From positions 111,580 to 175,579 of the forward strand of contig NZ_PGGM01000016.1 of NCBI RefSeq assembly GCF_003010965.1: a stretch of DNA of 64,000 nucleotides, written 5' to 3'. Source of the DNA: Phyllobacterium sophorae. GTDB taxonomy: Bacteria; Pseudomonadota; Alphaproteobacteria; Rhizobiales; Rhizobiaceae. The number at the start of each line of letters is the position of its first letter. Positions within the stretch are counted from its first letter, which is position 1. The notes beneath the pieces are model-generated. The model ran no database searches, was not told the DNA's origin, and was given only the letters and a program-made list of their open reading frames with translations. The position numbers and the translations under genes were made by a program. Below, one piece after another: positions 63,656 to 64,000 of the stretch.

Positions 63656-63816
63656 AGCAAGTTTTGTCTAAATGGGGTCGTTCTGCAGGAGGGAATTTGG
63701 TTCAAGGTCGAGGGATTTGGCGAGACCGATGTTTTTCCATCGGACGACGCCGAAGCCCGAAGGATTTGGGCCAAATTCACCCGGCAGAACTGGCTCTATT
63801 TAGATGAAACTTGCTT
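63653..63816. repeat. Long imperfect palindromic element after ligD
   Basis: The left arm reads TAGAGCAAGTTTTGTCTAAA and then GGTCGTTCTGCAGGAGGGAA. The right arm, read on the minus strand, is GCAAGTTTCATCTAAATAGA followed by GCCAGTTCTGCCGGGTGAAT. The arms can pair over about 75 bases, closing on a CCGATG/CATCGG centre around a T run near 63735. A partial copy lies after suhB at 43692. It looks like a non-autonomous intergenic repeat family. Confidence 0.7.
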
Positions 63817-63854
63817 GTCTTATGACTGTCCGCGCTTCTTGTGAGAGAAAGAAG

Positions 63855-63885
63855 CGCCGGAGAGGGCTGCCACCCTCGTCCGGCG
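63855..63885 (-). terminator. Hairpin terminator of the truncated minus-strand gene
   Basis: On the minus strand CGCCGGA-C-GAGGG pairs with CCCTC-TCCGGCG around a six-base loop (one bulged base), followed by CTTCTTTCTCT. It lies 45 bases past the stop of the gene that enters from the right edge. Confidence 0.65.
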
Positions 63886-63929
63886 ATGGGGGATGGATCG
63901 TGGATGTGCAGGCCGTCTGAAGGGCCGAG

Positions 63930-64000
63930 CTAGAGTGTGATCGCCCCCATCTTTTCCAATCGTCCTGAACGGATACCCAGGGTCTCGCCCTGGATGACAA
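63930..64000 (-). CDS. C-terminal end of a gene cut by the window edge
   Basis: A minus-strand frame open from the right edge ends at TAG (63932-63930) and reads VIQGETLGIRSGRLEKMGAI followed by two residues. The stop is followed by a terminator hairpin, which supports a real gene end. Only about 23 residues are visible and I do not recognise the family. Confidence 0.5.
   Translation of the reverse strand, partial: VIQGETLGIRSGRLEKMGAITL

Noticed and set aside
1..64000. CRISPR arrays, insertion sequences, prophage genes, rRNA
   Set aside because: None was seen on reading the sequence; no regularly spaced repeats, transposase or phage structural genes are present.

Overview
The window looks like a chromosomal core segment of an alphaproteobacterium of the order Hyphomicrobiales (Rhizobiales), of the Brucella/Phyllobacterium/Mesorhizobium type. 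This rests on the gene content and order: an aerobic-type cob cluster, an RpoH heat-shock sigma factor, serC-serA behind a candidate serC leader RNA, an Omp25/31-type porin-like protein, glmM-ftsH-tilS-cpoB-pal-tolB-tolA-tolR-tolQ-ybgC, ruvCAB, an RcdA (DUF1465) homologue, and 6S RNA upstream of a 5-formyltetrahydrofolate cyclo-ligase gene. Genus cannot be fixed by eye. I see no phage, insertion sequence, integrase, rRNA operon or CRISPR array.

Layout. 1-2.4 kb: end of a cobalamin operon (cobH partial, cobI, and a CbiG-CobJ fusion). 2.5-5.8 kb: purU, a D-2-hydroxyacid dehydrogenase and a divergent FMN-dependent lactate dehydrogenase. 5.9-6.8 kb: a GT29-like glycosyltransferase beside tRNA-Glu(CTC). 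6.8-12.5 kb: small membrane protein, RluD-type pseudouridine synthase, rpoH, a large proline-rich membrane protein, purA. 12.7-17 kb: DMT exporter, then serC-serA-GNAT. 17-29.3 kb: outer-membrane protein and the glmM/ftsH/tilS and Tol-Pal envelope block. 29.4-33.5 kb: secreted GH5 glycosidase, ruvCAB, rcdA. 33.9-38.8 kb: Lrp-type regulator divergent from a RidA protein, an acyl-CoA synthetase, an OpgC-type membrane protein and a TauE permease. 39-46.3 kb: degenerate ThiE-like protein with a Sel1 protein, M20 amidohydrolase, efp, suhB, a MotA/MotB-like pair and DUF1304. 46.3-52.9 kb: ABC exporter, rpmE, racemase-like protein, APC permease, yebC, DUF1284-bioY. 53-55.6 kb: terC, ymdB-type phosphoesterase, cyclo-ligase and 6S RNA. 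55.6-58.1 kb: MoxR ATPase-GNAT-VWA. 58.2-60.2 kb: GntR regulator with CynX-type MFS. 60.2-63.7 kb: Ku and LigD, followed by a long palindromic repeat and the 3' end of a truncated gene.

How the genes work together. The Tol-Pal genes (tolQRAB, pal, cpoB, all on the minus strand) build the trans-envelope system used in outer-membrane constriction. ruvCAB processes Holliday junctions, and Ku-LigD form a two-protein end-joining machine. RcdA links to proteolysis of the cell-cycle regulator CtrA, RpoH to heat shock, and 6S RNA to stationary-phase control of RNA polymerase.

The least explained items are the MotA/MotB-like pair after suhB, the MoxR-GNAT-VWA trio, the ThiE-like/Sel1 pair, the CbiG-CobJ fusion, and a palindromic repeat whose border coincides with the stop codons of both suhB and ligD. 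I did not find a clearly new defence or mobile system; most of the window is conserved housekeeping sequence.
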